Assembly: GCA_021234155.1 (NCBI GenBank)
Contig: JAJEKV010000058.1
Location: 6,272,600 to 6,336,599, forward strand
DNA: 64,000 bases
Reading direction: 5' to 3'
From: Isoetes taiwanensis
Taxonomy: Eukaryota > Streptophyta > Lycopodiopsida > Isoetales > Isoetaceae
A model generated the notes under the pieces. It saw only the letters and a program-made list of their open reading frames with translations. It ran no database searches and was not told the DNA's origin. The translations under genes were made by a program, and so were the position numbers. Positions within the stretch are counted from its first letter, which is position 1. Each line of letters starts with the position of its first letter. This document shows positions 31,890-44,108 of the stretch, piece after piece.

Positions 31890-33391
31890 CCACTGCGACT
31901 CGCATGAAACCAACAACATCCCGATAGATAGGCTTTTCATTCATCTCAGCAGTTTTTCTACAATGGTATAGGGTGGGTAGCTGCACATCGCAGGCTACCC
32001 AAAAAATGAAAAACATAGGGAATATCCAGTTATAACACCTGGACCCCAAATAAAATTGTGTGCTACAGATGTTGGCTAGTGTATCTGCCGAGAGCTCATC
32101 GCCGGGATTAAAAAACCCCGCCCTTTCGGGTTTTCGAGGAAAAACCCTAGCGATAAAATCTCGGCAAGGGGCTTGGACAATGCAGGGCTGCTAAACGTTC
32201 CCACAAAAAAACCCACGCTCCATAGAGAATATCGAAGTCGCGCATCACCCCTGGACCCATCATCACCAACGAAAAACAATAGAGAAAAACCTCAAAAGCG
32301 AGGGGGGGTCACGCGCGTGCACGCGACAAAAAACATTTACACCTCGAAAAGCGAGGGCTGGTCACGCCGCGTGCCACGCGACAATTAAAACAATTATGAA
32401 CATACAAATAACAATTTTAAGGGGGGGAAGGGTGGGAGCCATGGATACTGCTGAGAGATGAGAAAGCGCCGATGAAACGTCGATGAAGAACTCTGCAATA
32501 AGTAGCGATCCCCAACCTAATGAACGGCCTAAAAATGATGCGATGCATGCATGCGACGCATGCCATGCATGCATGCTCGTCTCCTGCAAGAATCTCGATT
32601 CGCTACGCGAATCGATGACATTCTTGCACTGCGACTCGCATGAAACCAACAACATCCCGATACCAGAGAACTTCAAATACTAGATCCGAGGAGAAAGGTT
32701 GAAGATTGTCCTATGCCGGACAAAAGGGCAAAGATAGAAGAGGTTAGAAAGGATAGGAATGGCCAAGAAAGAGTAGCTCATGCAAGAAGAAGCCCCTCCT
32801 CCACATGAGATCAAAGAATAGAAGCCATGGATACTGCTGAGAGATGAGAAAGCGCCGATGAAACGTCGATGAAGAACTCTGCAATAAGTAGCGATCCCCA
32901 ACCTAATGAACGGCCTAAAAATGATGCGATGCATGCATGCGACGCATGCCATGCATGCATGCTCGTCTCCTGCAAGAATCTCGATTCGCTACGCGAATCG
33001 ATGACATTCTTGCACTGCGACTCGCATGAAACCAACAACATCCCGATACCAGAGAACTTCAAATACTAGATCCGAGGAGAAAGGTTGAAGATTGTCCTAT
33101 GCCGGACAAAAGGGCAAAGATAGAAGAGGTTAGAAAGGATAGGAATGGCCAAGAAAGAGTAGCTCATGCAAGAAGAAGCCCCTCCTCCACATGACATCAA
33201 AGAATAGAAGCCATGGATACTGCTGAGAGATGAGAAAGCGCCGATGAAACGTCGATGAAGAACTCTGCAATAAGTAGCGATCCCCAACCTAATGAACGGC
33301 CTAAAAATGCATGCGATGCATGCATGCGACGCATGCCATGCATGCATGCTCGTCTCATGCAAGAATCCCGATTCGCTACGCGAATCAATGA
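31890..33391. mobile_element. 1.5-kb insertion of unknown type
   Basis: The segment is flanked by CATCATTT on both sides (31,882-31,889 and 33,392-33,399), present once in the uninterrupted repeat at 37,923-37,930. An 8-bp duplication fits hAT-like transposition. Terminal inverted repeats are at best very weak (CACTGCGACTCGCATG against TCATTGATTCGCGTAG). The content is a GC-rich leader (32,080-32,350), including a tandem pair with GCGAGGG and CACGCG, followed by a 386-bp tandem repeat. The left end sequence ACTGCGACTCGCATGAAACC recurs within each tandem unit, so the insertion seems built from the same units. Confidence 0.75.
32441..33390. repeat. 386-bp tandem repeat, about 2.5 units
   Basis: Units begin at 32,441, 32,827 and 33,213 (ATGGATACTGCTGAGAGATG), a period of exactly 386. 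The third is cut short by the insertion end. Units are nearly identical. Each holds a palindrome (CGATTCGCTACGCGAATCG) and a GCATGC-rich self-complementary stretch. Each unit also repeats a 66-codon open frame, but I judge that a by-product. Confidence 0.93.
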
Positions 33392-34022
33392 CATCATTTG
33401 CGTGTTCTTGAGACAAGCAAGTGAAAATACTGTACAACAAAACTGCTATGATCTTTGTGCATATCTTTTTTTAATCTGCAACATATCAGAACCAAGGATC
33501 ATTGTATGAGTACCAGATATCTTTTTGTCCTCATCTCAAAAAATTGAAGTCTACTCAAGATCTAGATCCGAAAATGTGATGATTTTTCTGCTTCTCCTCC
33601 ATTTTGCAAATATATAAATCAATTGAAGGTAAATCAAGTATGAACATGTTATTTTACCTAGATCAATATCATAATTGCATTGATGTATCCTATGGACGAA
33701 GGTATAACAACAATTAGATATCCTTTGAACCGTATAGAGCACAATCATAGGTAGATGCTTATAGAATTTTGAAAAAGCAGGAATGAATACAGCAATCCGT
33801 TGCAGCCAAATACTCCAACATATATTTCTCTAGATTTGTAGCACCCAAGAGCTGTGCCAACCAAACCTTGAACACTAGTTGAAATCTATCCTCTCTGGTT
33901 CTACCATGTAGAGCTTTCTCCTGAAAACGAACTTTCTGACAAATTCCTACTTCAGTTTCTAAAGCATGGTGTTAGAAATTATGGCAGAGAATTTCTTTCA
34001 CAACATTCATTGCATGTTGGTG

Positions 34023-36279
34023 AATGCAGGAAAAAGCACTCTGATGCAGCAATTAACGAGGAAAATGCAAAGATCCCGTGAGTCTCGAAACAATTATACA
34101 GATCGCAATACACACAAAAAGGGAAAAAACTAGTGTATTGTTGGTGGAGGACGATGGCTCAGATGAAGGAATTTCCGACATTTTTTCCTAATTTTCATAC
34201 CCCTGTTTTTGCACTTTTGAGTTATTTATTTATAGTAGGCATTTATAGCCGCCTTGTTTGGAACGTTTAAGTTGATCTGGTTGTTTCTTCGTCAGTATTC
34301 TAGATACAGCCAACAGCCCTTGTTTTTTATCAAATCAGCCATTGTTAGTGGTTAAGAATTAAGAAACCTCTTAGCTACTACAACACAGAAATTCCCATGA
34401 TGCATCCTACTAGAACACAACCACAAATCGCTACTTTCAAAGCATTACCAATTATAATAACACACAAGTATGCTTCTATTTGGTCTTTGTGGACGAAAAA
34501 ACCCATTCTAGTATGGTCTACATCCCGTCCTTCACTCCTTCACGAAGGACTTATACATCATAAGTGCTTGACCATGAGGAACTAATGTCGAGCCCTTAAA
34601 TATTAAATACCATCATGTTATAACCACAAGAAACTTGTGCATATCCTTGACATATGCAGGGCATCATATGATGTCCATGTTATAAGCACCATGAAGAAAA
34701 AAAGTCGAGGATTATTTTTTGGATTTCGACGATTTAACGTGGTTAAAACTTGATCGCATTCGATATGAATGGGAAATGTGGAGGAGCTCATGGACCATCT
34801 ACTCCGTTCAAAACTGGTAAGTCTGGCTTCTTCTGTCGCCGTGTATCGCAGCGATCTGCCGCAATAGCTAATGGACATCACGCAAGACGTCTTCAATCAA
34901 CCCAAAGGCTTAGCGACACATGGAGGAAGCCGATTGAGGAGATGCAATTGGAGTCCTATATATAAGAATTGCAATGCTGGTTAATAGATAGATAGAGTGC
35001 TGTTGTGGATGTTGAAGCCAATGTTTGTACATATCTGGTGCCGTTCTAGCTCCTCAAGTTCAGGTAATTCTCTTTAAACTTTCATTCTGCTGCAGTTAAT
35101 CTGGTGCTATTTTTATTGTTCTGTGCTACTTGTGTTCTTAGCTACATAGCTCTATCTCAGTTTTAGGCGCTCAAATATGAGAACTCTAATTCGTCCTCCA
35201 CTCTTATGGCCCTTCCCTTAAACCCTTTGCAGATCTTGATTGTGGTCATAATTTGACCAAATTTCTAGTTTTAACTCTAGAATCTAGACTAAAATGTTAT
35301 TTTATCTTTGCCACTCTAGATGGAGCGTATATGTGTATATGCTGTTCAAGTTCTCTTGGGAACAGGGAAAGGGGAGACTTTAAAAAAACAAATGACAGGT
35401 GTAATATAGCATAATAAACCTGGACTCTTCGTTTCCTTATAAATCATTGTTCCAGCCACATGGAATGGTACTTTTCAACAAAGGGTTGTCGTTGTGCCTT
35501 GGAAAACCCCTTTCCACCCATCATTTTGGAGCGTGCCAATAATTGCTTTTCCAACACTAGTGTAAAGACCGTCCTGTAAACGCTGCTTTAAGACTTTACA
35601 AGGAATCATAGTGGTTGTTCTAGGAGTGTGCTACAGAGGGAAGAATAGAGTAAAAGTTCAGATTCCAATAAAGTGCATCCTTTTCCAGATTTGTTGGCGC
35701 AGTTTACCGGCAGCAAAATTATGTGTGACTCAATACAGTTAATTATCATTATGTCATGCCTCAAAACGTACTTGAACAATTTCTTGTAGCTCGTTAGAAA
35801 AATTCCCATTTATGCAGAAAGCAGGCATTCAGGTGAGCACATTTTCGAACTAAAGTAAGACCATTTGCTGCCCTTCAGATTCTGAAAATTCTCATATGGC
35901 TTCACAGGTGCAGAACATGCTCTGCATTCCTTCTGAAGATGGAGTAGTGGAGCTACGAAGTTATCATCATGTGGGTTTGATCTCTACCTTTTTTAATTAT
36001 ATGTCAGGTGTAAAATCTAATGCAGCATACGAATATGCAGTTGCAACAAAATGAAATCATTATAGTTTGCATTTTGGGATTTGAAACAAGGTAGAATGTG
36101 CATTGCAGATAATTAAGTTGCGGATGGGGTTGGGAATGTAAGAAACCAATCATGAACAAATTTCTTAGTGCTTCGAAAGCCTGTGCAATAATTGGAGCCA
36201 TAGAGCATGCAAGCCTCATTTACTACCAGATCATAGAGGATGGGGTTTATTCTGAGAATTCCAGATATGTATTTTAAAT
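34023..36279. other. No gene recognised
   Basis: AT-rich sequence with short frames only. The 71-codon plus-strand frame at 34,750-34,965 resembles nothing I know. Confidence 0.4.
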
Positions 36280-36450
36280 CTGGCCGCCTGTTTGGTGGAT
36301 CTTTTGGGACAAATAGGACGTCTCAAAGAAACTGGAGATTTGCTTAGTGCCTATCTAAGGCACGCCAATATGGAGGTAGATGAAACTTGCTTTAAACAGA
36401 TCATGCCTCTTGATTCAAAATGTGTGGTTACATACGTTCCGATATGAAAT
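36280..36450 (+). pseudogene. PPR protein remnant (C-terminal E-type region)
   Basis: The plus strand reads LAACLVDLLGQIGRLKETGD, then LLSAYLRHANMEVDETCFKQ and IMPLDSKCVVTYVPI before a stop. Plant pentatricopeptide-repeat RNA-binding proteins of organelles end their repeat tract with HYxCLVDLLGRxGxLxEA, then GNxExGExxxKxxxxLDPxNxxxYVLLSNIY. The match is good, but the linking MPxxPxxxxWxxLLxAC block is missing, so an internal deletion is likely. No upstream repeats were recognised. The counterpart at about 61,523-61,690 is similar. Confidence 0.65.
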
Positions 36451-37688
36451 TAATATGCTGATGATGTAGCACAAAAGGTTTTTTTTTCAATCAATGGAAA
36501 ATATAAGATTATAGGGAATGTCAACAACTACAGATCCATGAGTTCATAATTTGAGAGGGTTTGGGTACAATTTCCATGAAAAATATGGAGATAGGCAATT
36601 CTCTAATTATTGCTTCACTTAGCATTATATTATTGTCTGTCACTTATTGTACAATGATTCTTTTCATTTGGACGCTTCACTTAACATTATATTATTGTTT
36701 GTCGCTTATTGTATAATGATTCTTTTAATTTAGACTATAGAGCCTTTTATGAGTTCAAAAAAGTAGCCCTCTATTAGGGATGCTATATTTTTGAGATTAG
36801 GGTATAATAAGACACAAAAAGAAGGAGCATCAAAGAAATAGGGAAATCCTTATATAAATAACCATGCATTTCTTGATATTGGCCTTTGAATACTTCGAAA
36901 TTACCAACATGCCCCTAATTTGAGGCGATGATCAAGATCAATGAATAATGAACATGCTTTAAAAAGGCCATGGGAGCTACGAAATCTTTATGGCACCAAT
37001 TTCTTATTTATGATTCAAAAATGAGACCTGAAGCTCATTTACCCCAAAAGAATCTATTAATAGACCACCTTCTTCGACGCCACAGATGGAAAAGAAAAAA
37101 ATGGTATTTTTCTTTCTTGGATTTCTCTTTTTGTGAACATAGAATCCTTGTTGATTAATTCCGTAGTCCCATAAGTTGTGGTCAAATTCGAGTGTCAATC
37201 TTCCTGATTGTGTTGGAGCCTCACCTGGCTGGTGTCTGATCAACTCTACATATAAAACTCTTTTTGGCTTTTTGCATTTCTCCTTGCATTCGTTATGAAG
37301 CATATGAATTCAATATTGTAAAATGTTGAAAACTATGTCTATGCAAAATATTTCTTTACATCCAATGCATTTTGTCTTATGACAAAGACTAAACTCAACT
37401 TATTGAATAGGGTTGCATTATCAACTATGGACGTTAATACTAGGCTCAACTTTCAAACATTTCAAGTTGACAAACAATCCCCAACAACAGTCAGACATCT
37501 CCACTTGATGTCTCAAAAACCTATGTTAATGTACACCTAGAAAGGTTGTGTGTTGATTGATTCGTTGAAGTAGATTCTCATTATGGTAGAGGATATGTGT
37601 TCATTGCAGGATGTTTTTGGATGCATGCATGTGGAAATGACCTAATAAACTATATTTCTTCTTTTCAGGCCGCCGCGATAAATTTCTT
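36451..37688. other. No gene recognised; short tandem repeat
   Basis: Near 36,620-36,725 a unit of about 68 bases (TTCACTTARCATTATATTAT and following) occurs twice in tandem. A 99-codon minus frame at 37,004-37,303 matches no known family. Confidence 0.45.
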
Positions 37689-38572
37689 GTATTCCTAATG
37701 ATTGAACTTTCAAAATGATGCTTAAATCCTAGACATTGAATATTGCTCAAGAAGATATTATAACGAGTAGAGAAATGGAACCATATGCCAAAAACATCAT
37801 CTGTGTGTTCCTGAGGCAGGCAAAATGATGCTCAACTCCTAGATATTGATGTTGCTCAAAAAGGCACTATGCTGAGTAGAGCAATGGAACCATATATCAC
37901 AAACATCAGCTGTGTGAAACATCATCATTTGTGTGTTCTTGAGACAAGCAAGTGAAAATACTGTGCAACAAAACTGTTATGATCTTTGCGCATATCTTTC
38001 TTTAATCTGCAACATATCAGAACCAAGGATCATTGTATGAGTACCAGATATCTTTTTGTCCTCGTCTCAAAAAATTGAAGTCTACTCAAGGTCTAGATCC
38101 GGAAATGTGATGATTTTCTGCTTCTCCTCCATTTTGCAAATATATAAATCAATTGGAGGTAAATCAAATACGAACATGTTATTTTACCTATATCAATATC
38201 ATAATTGCATTGAGGCATAATACTAAGAGGAAAAGAGTATCCTATGGACGAAAGTATAACAACAATTAGATATCCTTTGAACCGTATAGAGCACAATCAT
38301 AGGTAGATGCTTATAGAATTTTGAAAAAGCAGGAATAAATACAACAATCTGTTGCAGCCAAATACTCCAACATATATTTCTCTAGATTTGTAGCACCCAA
38401 GAGCTATGCCAACTAAACCTTGAACACTAGTTGAAATCTATCCTCTCTGGTTCTACCATGTAGAGCTTTCTCCTGAAAACGAACTTTCTGACAAATTCCT
38501 ACTTCAGTTTCTAAAGCATGGTGTTAGAAATTATGGCAGAGAATTTCTTTCACAACATTCATTGCATGTTGG
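37689..38572. repeat. Direct repeat R, copy 2 (uninterrupted)
   Basis: Matches the two flanks of the 1.5-kb insertion at 31,890-33,391 and thereby shows the empty site. It carries a small insertion (GAGGCATAATACTAAGAGGA region near 38,213) absent from copy 1. Confidence 0.88.
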
Positions 38573-39123
38573 TTAATATCAGATTTCTCTATTGTGGGCA
38601 ATTCTTGGGTATTATGCGATTAGGCTTACCTACTGCATGTGCTTTGCATTATACGTTGGTCATACGTGGATCAGACTCTGATGCTCATTCTTATGTAGCT
38701 ATGACTTCACTTTCCAGCACACTGCCAAATAGAAAGTGGTGGTGTACTTGCATGTCTCCATGTTGATGACATGAATGCATCACCATATCTCTCTCCAACA
38801 ACAAGATCATGAGGTACAGCCCCCTCATTCTCCTCCATATCCTCCTGGGAAAGGAGCAAAGCCAGTGCTAGTGCTGAGACATTCTCCTTCAGATTATTGA
38901 GCTTCGTCGTGCCAGGAATGGATGCAACATCGTTTCCTTGATTGACACTTACACTTCAGCATCTTCGATCTTAATCTTGCTCAACTAAAAGTTGATGCTC
39001 GTGTTTGTACCTTATATTATCATTACAAGCTAACCATAAAAAGGGTTCCATGGATGAGCATGTGGACGTAGTTGTTAAGCTACACATAGATTTCTCCACT
39101 TTAGGTTCCAGGTCAAAAGTTTG
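38573..39123. other. No gene recognised; short dispersed repeat
   Basis: 38,941-39,032 repeats 27,163-27,254. Otherwise only chance frames are present. Confidence 0.4.
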
Positions 39124-39244
39124 TGCCATGAATGACACTCATTGAAATACATATATGCTTACATAGAATCCAAAGTTTGTGCCATGAATCACACTCATTG
39201 AATACATATGCTATGCTGAAAATTCATACACAAGACTTTTAAAT

Positions 39245-39560
39245 GGAGGTGGCGTATGTCAAGAAGCCAACCAACCTCTATAAACAATTCTATTGTATCA
39301 AAAAAATATGTCACGAAGGTGGCATATCTGAGAAGCCAACCTTTTATAAATAATTGTATTCAAAAAAATATGCCATGGAGGTGGCGTATGTACAAAAGAA
39401 TATCAAGCCTTTTGCCTTTGAGTGGCAAATTAACATATTTACACAGAGAATGTCCTTTCAGCAGGCAATTTCACAGCCTAGGGCCTCACTAATAATTAAC
39501 ATATTTACACAGAGAATGTCCTTTCAGCAGGCAATTTCACAGGGCCTCACTGTTCTGATG
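39245..39560. repeat. Shared 3'-flank repeat, copy 3
   Basis: Same repeat as at 5,245-5,500 and 25,290-25,480. Near its right end AACATATTTACACAGAGAAT and the following GTCCTTTCAGCAGGCAATTT are doubled in tandem (39,432 and 39,498). Confidence 0.85.
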
Positions 39561-40500
39561 AGCTTAGAAGGAACACCATATTTGAAGCATGGCCTCTTAC
39601 GTTTTAAGCTCTGAGGCGCGCTTCTACTAGCACTAGAATAATATTTGGCAACCCAGGGATGTGCCAAAATTTGCTGCACAGATATCCTTTCCTCCGGATC
39701 AGGCTGCAACATCGCCAAAACAAGGCTCTTTGCTTCTTCTGACACCAACCCAACTGGCCAATGCAAGTGTGAGGCAGCCAGATCCTCGCCATGAAGCAGT
39801 TCTTCGTGAATTTCTGCAGTTTATGTAGACTTGAGAAGTGATCTTTCCCTGTAAGCGCCCCATATAGGATCAAACCCAGACCCCATATGTCTATCTCTGT
39901 GGAATAATACCCCTGCACAACCTCTGGAGCGAAATATCTTAGTGTTCCGACTCTGGATGTAAAACTGGGAGCCGAACCTGAAAAACGAGCCGATAGGCCG
40001 AAATCCGAAACCCTAACATCATAGGGTTTTGCTGCTGAGGTCACAAGAACGTTTCCCGGCTTCAGATCCCGGTGGATAATGCCCTTGTGATGAAGATCCT
40101 GTATAGCTAGAGCAAGATTTCGAATAAGAAGAGCAGCTTCCTTTTCACATAGCCTGCCTTTCTTCACGATTACATCAAGCAAGCTACATTCGCATAATTC
40201 CATGATCAAGTGCCAGAATCCCTCGTCTTTGATTACTTCGTGTATATGCACTATGCTAGGGCTGCTGGCTAACTTCTGCATGATCTCTACTTCCTTGATC
40301 GGCTCTGTGTCTCCTACCCAGATGATTTTGCAAGCAAACTCTTTCTTACCTTCTGTTTTACTTCTGCAGCGAAAAACCGTAGCTTGGCCACCGCTGCCGA
40401 TTTCCTTAAGCAGATCATAGCTCTTCAAAAGATTGGGAAATAAAGCAGAATAGGTGTAGTTGAGAATTTCTTCGTCTGTCTCCTCCGTCTTCGTCTCCAT
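39524..40500 (-). CDS. CDPK-like Ser/Thr protein kinase without EF hands (one frameshift)
   Basis: A single-exon kinase gene. Counting from METKTEETDEEILNY (ATG at 40,500), it has the glycine loop EIGSGGQATVF, FACKIIW with Lys58, IIHRDLKPGNVLV with catalytic Asp145, VSDFGLSARF, GTLRYFAPEV and DIWGLGLILYGALTG, all intact. The fold is CAMK/CDPK-type. After about residue 240 (position 39,780) one base is missing (CCAGATCC; the other copy has CCAGGATCC). In the corrected frame it continues LHWPVGLVSEEAKSLVLAML, QPDPEERISVQQILAHPWVA and ends near 39,524, a total of about 325 residues. No calcium-binding EF hands, N-myristoylation site or membrane segment is visible. An upstream ATG at 40,527 is unlikely, because a TATA box lies only some 30 bases before it. 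The frameshift may be a mutation or a sequencing error. Confidence 0.85.
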
Positions 40501-40556
40501 ACTCAGAATTCTGTAATGCCAACACAATGCAAATGCAAATGCAAATGCAGACGTTC

Positions 40557-40563
40557 TTTTATA
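40557..40563 (-). promoter_or_regulatory. TATA box of kinase gene
   Basis: GGTATAAAAG on the minus strand, 57 bases upstream of the chosen ATG, followed by a (TTTGCA)n leader (GCATTTGCATTTGCATTTGC). Confidence 0.65.
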
Positions 40564-41635
40564 CCTTTGTAGTTGTCACACTGACTCTGCACTTTCCATT
40601 CTAAAAATATCAGTTCTATTCCTGGTGTTCGGGAAAAGGCCACATCTAAATTAGAAAAAATCCCAGATATTTGTGTGCTGTCCGTCGGATGTTGGCACGA
40701 TCCCAAAGCCAACTATGCCGCCCGTTGATGTAGAAACACATTGACATGCTCGCAGAAACAGATATGCTTACCATACATACGGATATTTTGGAATCTGCGC
40801 GGTGCTTCTGCTAGAGAAGCCTTCGGATTTGGCTCGTTTCTCTGTGGCATCCAAGGACTGGTATGAACAAATCCATTCAAATGCTTTTTGGGAAAGAAAA
40901 CCCGCATGCAATTATGAAATAACTTACGCTGTTGTTTGAATAAATCCTTGGATGTTTCGTAGGTCTTCATACTAATGACAAGGTAAACATTGGGTTTACC
41001 TTACTCTGTTTACAGATCAGCAGTTCACCGGAATGATGACACTTACTCTCTGTTTACAGATCAGCAGTTCACTTGAATGATGCATCTCCAGCCTTGCATG
41101 GCCAAGAACTATCTAGCCTTATCTAGCCATCAATATAACTATGAATTGGAGGCAGTCCAATATTTCCAGGTTGGTCTCAATTGCACCTTGATGCATAGTT
41201 TCATTTCTATATTGATGTTTGGTGCATAGTTTCATTTCATTTGGAGGCATACCATGTGTAGAGATAGATAGTCTATGCTATAAAATGCGTGTTACCAGTC
41301 TTAGGCAATCACATGCAGGACAGTTCTTTATCATCGTGGCATAAAATGTAAAGCTCCTCAGAGCTTTGAGTATATGGCTGTGGGACGACTGTTTCAACTG
41401 GTCAAATATGTAGATGAGTTATAACATGTCTAGAAGAGTACTGTGTCTACAGTCATGCAATTCAGTGCTATCATTATAACAAACTGAAAAGTGCAGAACA
41501 TTGAGATTCTCTTGAGATTTTCTTATCAATCCAAAGCCTTGTACTCATAGAAGCTCTAATTTAAAGGCAATTAAGGTACCCTGGGACCAATACTAGGGTT
41601 TGGAGGACATTCATATTTAGGATTTTTAATTTGGT

Positions 41636-42808
41636 CCATGGAAGCAAGAGATGAAGCAGTTAATACAACTGGGGCCTCCAAGGAGGAAGAAAAAAGACAG
41701 CTTGACGTTGTGACATTTGAAGCCAGTTCTTTAGCTAGCTCTCCGCATGCCCCTAGGTGATGAATCCCCTGCATCTTCTGTCAAGGACATGCCTTTGGGG
41801 GATCATCTGAGATCAGCAGCTGAAGAGCCCATAAGGTTGGAAACTTCGTTAGATTCTCACGTCCATGTCAACATAAATCCTGGACGTTCCAAGTTCCAAC
41901 GATGAAGATATTGATGGGTTAGATAAAGCAGTTTCAAAATTGGTTGTGCAGGACGCTGGGTCTCAGTCAGAAATTGAAAAGGATATTGCTGTTGTAAACC
42001 AAGAACATAGACTACAGAGAAAGCCAGGCATCTACATTCCTCCACATGCTAGGCTTGCATATAAGGATCACATGGATGGGAACGAAGTTAAGGTTGATGT
42101 GCCTACAAAGCCTGATGGTACAGATATTTGTAACATAAGGCCAACAGATCCCATTACACCCAAGAAAAATGACATCTCCAATGCACATAATCAAGACACG
42201 GATGTGCGGGATGATTTTGAAACTCCTGTAAAGGTTCTTATTTTTTTTCAGTTTCTGATATATTGGTAGCATTGTCTCTCACCATAGCTTGGCAGGAACA
42301 TAACTCAATGACAGCAAAGGGAACTTGATAGAGGGGAGTAATTTTGAAAACAGTAGTCTAGATAGTACTGCAAATAATGGTCAGAAGCCTAAGGAAGCTG
42401 AATGTTGCCGAAGTTGAGAGCAGCAGTAGTGAGGATGGTGTAACCAATTTGCAGCCTCCTTTGCGACAAGAGCCACAAAAGAAAAGGATTAATCTCCAAC
42501 ATCAGTTTGTGCGGGAAATTGTAAGTTGACATTGTACATTTTGTTGTGGAGAAACCCACAACGCATAATATTATGTTGGGCAGGGCATACATCTGGATTT
42601 CACTTCTTTAGTTGCTTCTTATGAAAAGGGGCATTTTTTTGTGGAATAGTAAATATAGTGATATAGTCACTACAATGCAGATGCCTTATGTGTTTTGAAA
42701 AGTGAAGTTCTTTTCTCAGGTCAAATTTAGCACGACCGAGCTCAATATGAGAGGCAATGCCAAGCTGCATAACAACTTGCTGAAATTAACCTTTATAAGC
42801 AGGTGAGG
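41636..42808 (+). pseudogene. Exons of an unrecognised gene with RKPGIYIPPHAR motif
   Basis: A long hydrophilic coding stretch can be followed with two frame changes. From about 41,638 it reads MEARDEAVNTTGASKEEEKR, then LGDESPASSVKDMPL and EEPIRLETSLDSHVHVNIN. From 41,890 it reads DEDIDGLDKAVSKLVVQDAG, then EHRLQRKPGIYIPPHARLAY and TDVRDDFETPVK, up to a GT near 42,235. A second exon at about 42,386-42,520 reads NVAEVESSSSEDG and KKRINLQHQFVREI and ends at GTAAGT. A third at 42,720-42,802 reads VKFSTTELNMRGNAKLHNNL after TTTCTCAG. The splice sites look genuine. The KPGIYIPPH core resembles peptide motifs in RNA-associated proteins, but I cannot name the family. It may be a truncated or error-bearing real gene. 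Confidence 0.45.
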
Positions 42809-43774
42809 TGGTTTACTGTTTCTTCGAAATAAGTTCAAACAGCATGAGTCAACTATATGCTAACAAGGCTGAGGGATGAGTATGTTCTTAGGCCATCATA
42901 GGAACATGAATGGGGTCAAAAGCGAAGAATGGATTGGCATATGCTAACTAAGGAATTATGGTCCATAAAATTACATGCAGTAGTAATTGGCCTTAGTAAT
43001 ATAAATAGTATTCCTGAATATTACAGTAAAATACGCGAACAAGGCCATCCATATATGCAGTCCTTCTTTCTGTGGGCCAATTCATGACAACCATAAAGAC
43101 CTGGATGGGGCATTTGAATTTTAACTGCTGTTGGTATATCAAAACGTCATGTTAACCTCTACTCCTCATTGCAATCTTCAAGAGAGAAGAAAAAGTAAAA
43201 CCTTAAAGGCCCTGATTAAAAATTTATTTCTAGTCTAACTTGCATTTTTAATCATTATTGTATATTGTGATTTGTGAGACCTTAAGTTGGATTTTGGCAA
43301 ATGCAAAAGAAAACTTAGCGAGCTGAGCAACTGAAGGAAGAAGAGCTAAGCACATCTAATGTAGAAAATATAGGACAAGAAGTCACTTCAAAACTACAAT
43401 TTAAAAAAAGAGGAACATGCATAAATAGAGGCATCAAACTAGAGATTCAAGATCTTGGCAAACTAGAAAACTTGCAAGCAATCAATATAAAAATCAGGCT
43501 AGCCACAACCTGGTTCTCAGAGTTTATCAATGTTCTTTTATGATGTATTCAAACAGGAGTTTGGCTGGATTTGCAACAATGTAGTTGTACCATGAACCTG
43601 GTGCTTTCTTTTAAATTCTTATGTCGGTTTTCTTGTTAAAGCATTATCCAAACAATATTATCAATTTAACTATAGTTTAGAATTTAACTTAAAATCTCAG
43701 GTAAAATACTGGGGTATTACGATAACAAGCATTCAACAAGCATTCTTCTGACATGCCCCATGATATGGAATTCC
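42809..43774. other. No gene recognised
   Basis: AT-rich sequence that may contain further introns or exons of the preceding gene. Purine-rich short frames around 43,310-43,440 (KRKLSELSN-like) are unconvincing. Confidence 0.35.
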
Positions 43775-44108
43775 AAAGATAATAGATCAACTACAAATTA
43801 TATTTTTCTAGCATCCTAGTGCCATTTAATTTACTCTACCAAATAATTTATGGGCCATTCTTTGGTCAAATTTGGGTTGCATTGTATTGTTGTCCCAAAG
43901 TCTCTCACTACTCCTTTAGTCAACATAATGGAAATTGATGAAAGATAATAGATCAACTACAAATTATATTTTTTTAGCATCCTAGTGCCATTTAATTTAC
44001 TCTACCAAATAATTTATGGGCCATTCTTTGGTCAAATTTGGGTTGCATTGTATTGTTGTCCCAAAGTCTCTCACTACTCCTTTAGTCAACATAATGGAAA
44101 TTGATGAA
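43775..44108. repeat. 166-bp tandem duplication, two units
   Basis: Units start at 43,775 and 43,941 with AAAGATAATAGATCAACTAC. They differ at only one base that I can see (TTTCTAGC against TTTTTAGC), so the duplication is recent. Confidence 0.93.

Larger units (their letters stand above)
31648..34022. repeat. Direct repeat R, copy 1 (interrupted by 1.5-kb insertion)
   Basis: 31,648-31,889 and 33,392-34,022 together match 37,689-38,572 continuously. Copy 1 is therefore copy 2 plus an insertion. I see no gene in R itself, and its ends lack clear TG/CA termini, so I do not call R an LTR. Confidence 0.85.
39124..41500. repeat. Kinase locus duplication unit
   Basis: The better preserved copy of the segment also found, split and with a deletion, at 5,148-6,153 plus 17,675-18,200. 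It gives the uninterrupted target site of the 11.5-kb transposon at 40,188-40,191. Confidence 0.88.

Noticed and set aside
32483-33509. Repeated 66-codon frame in the 386-bp tandem units as a gene
   Set aside because: The frame is identical in each unit because the DNA is repeated; its Cys/His run derives from GCATGC repeats and does not match a zinc-finger spacing.
31648-38572. Repeat R pair as LTRs of a 7-kb retrotransposon
   Set aside because: No TG/CA ends, priming site or reverse transcriptase motifs were found between or beside the copies.
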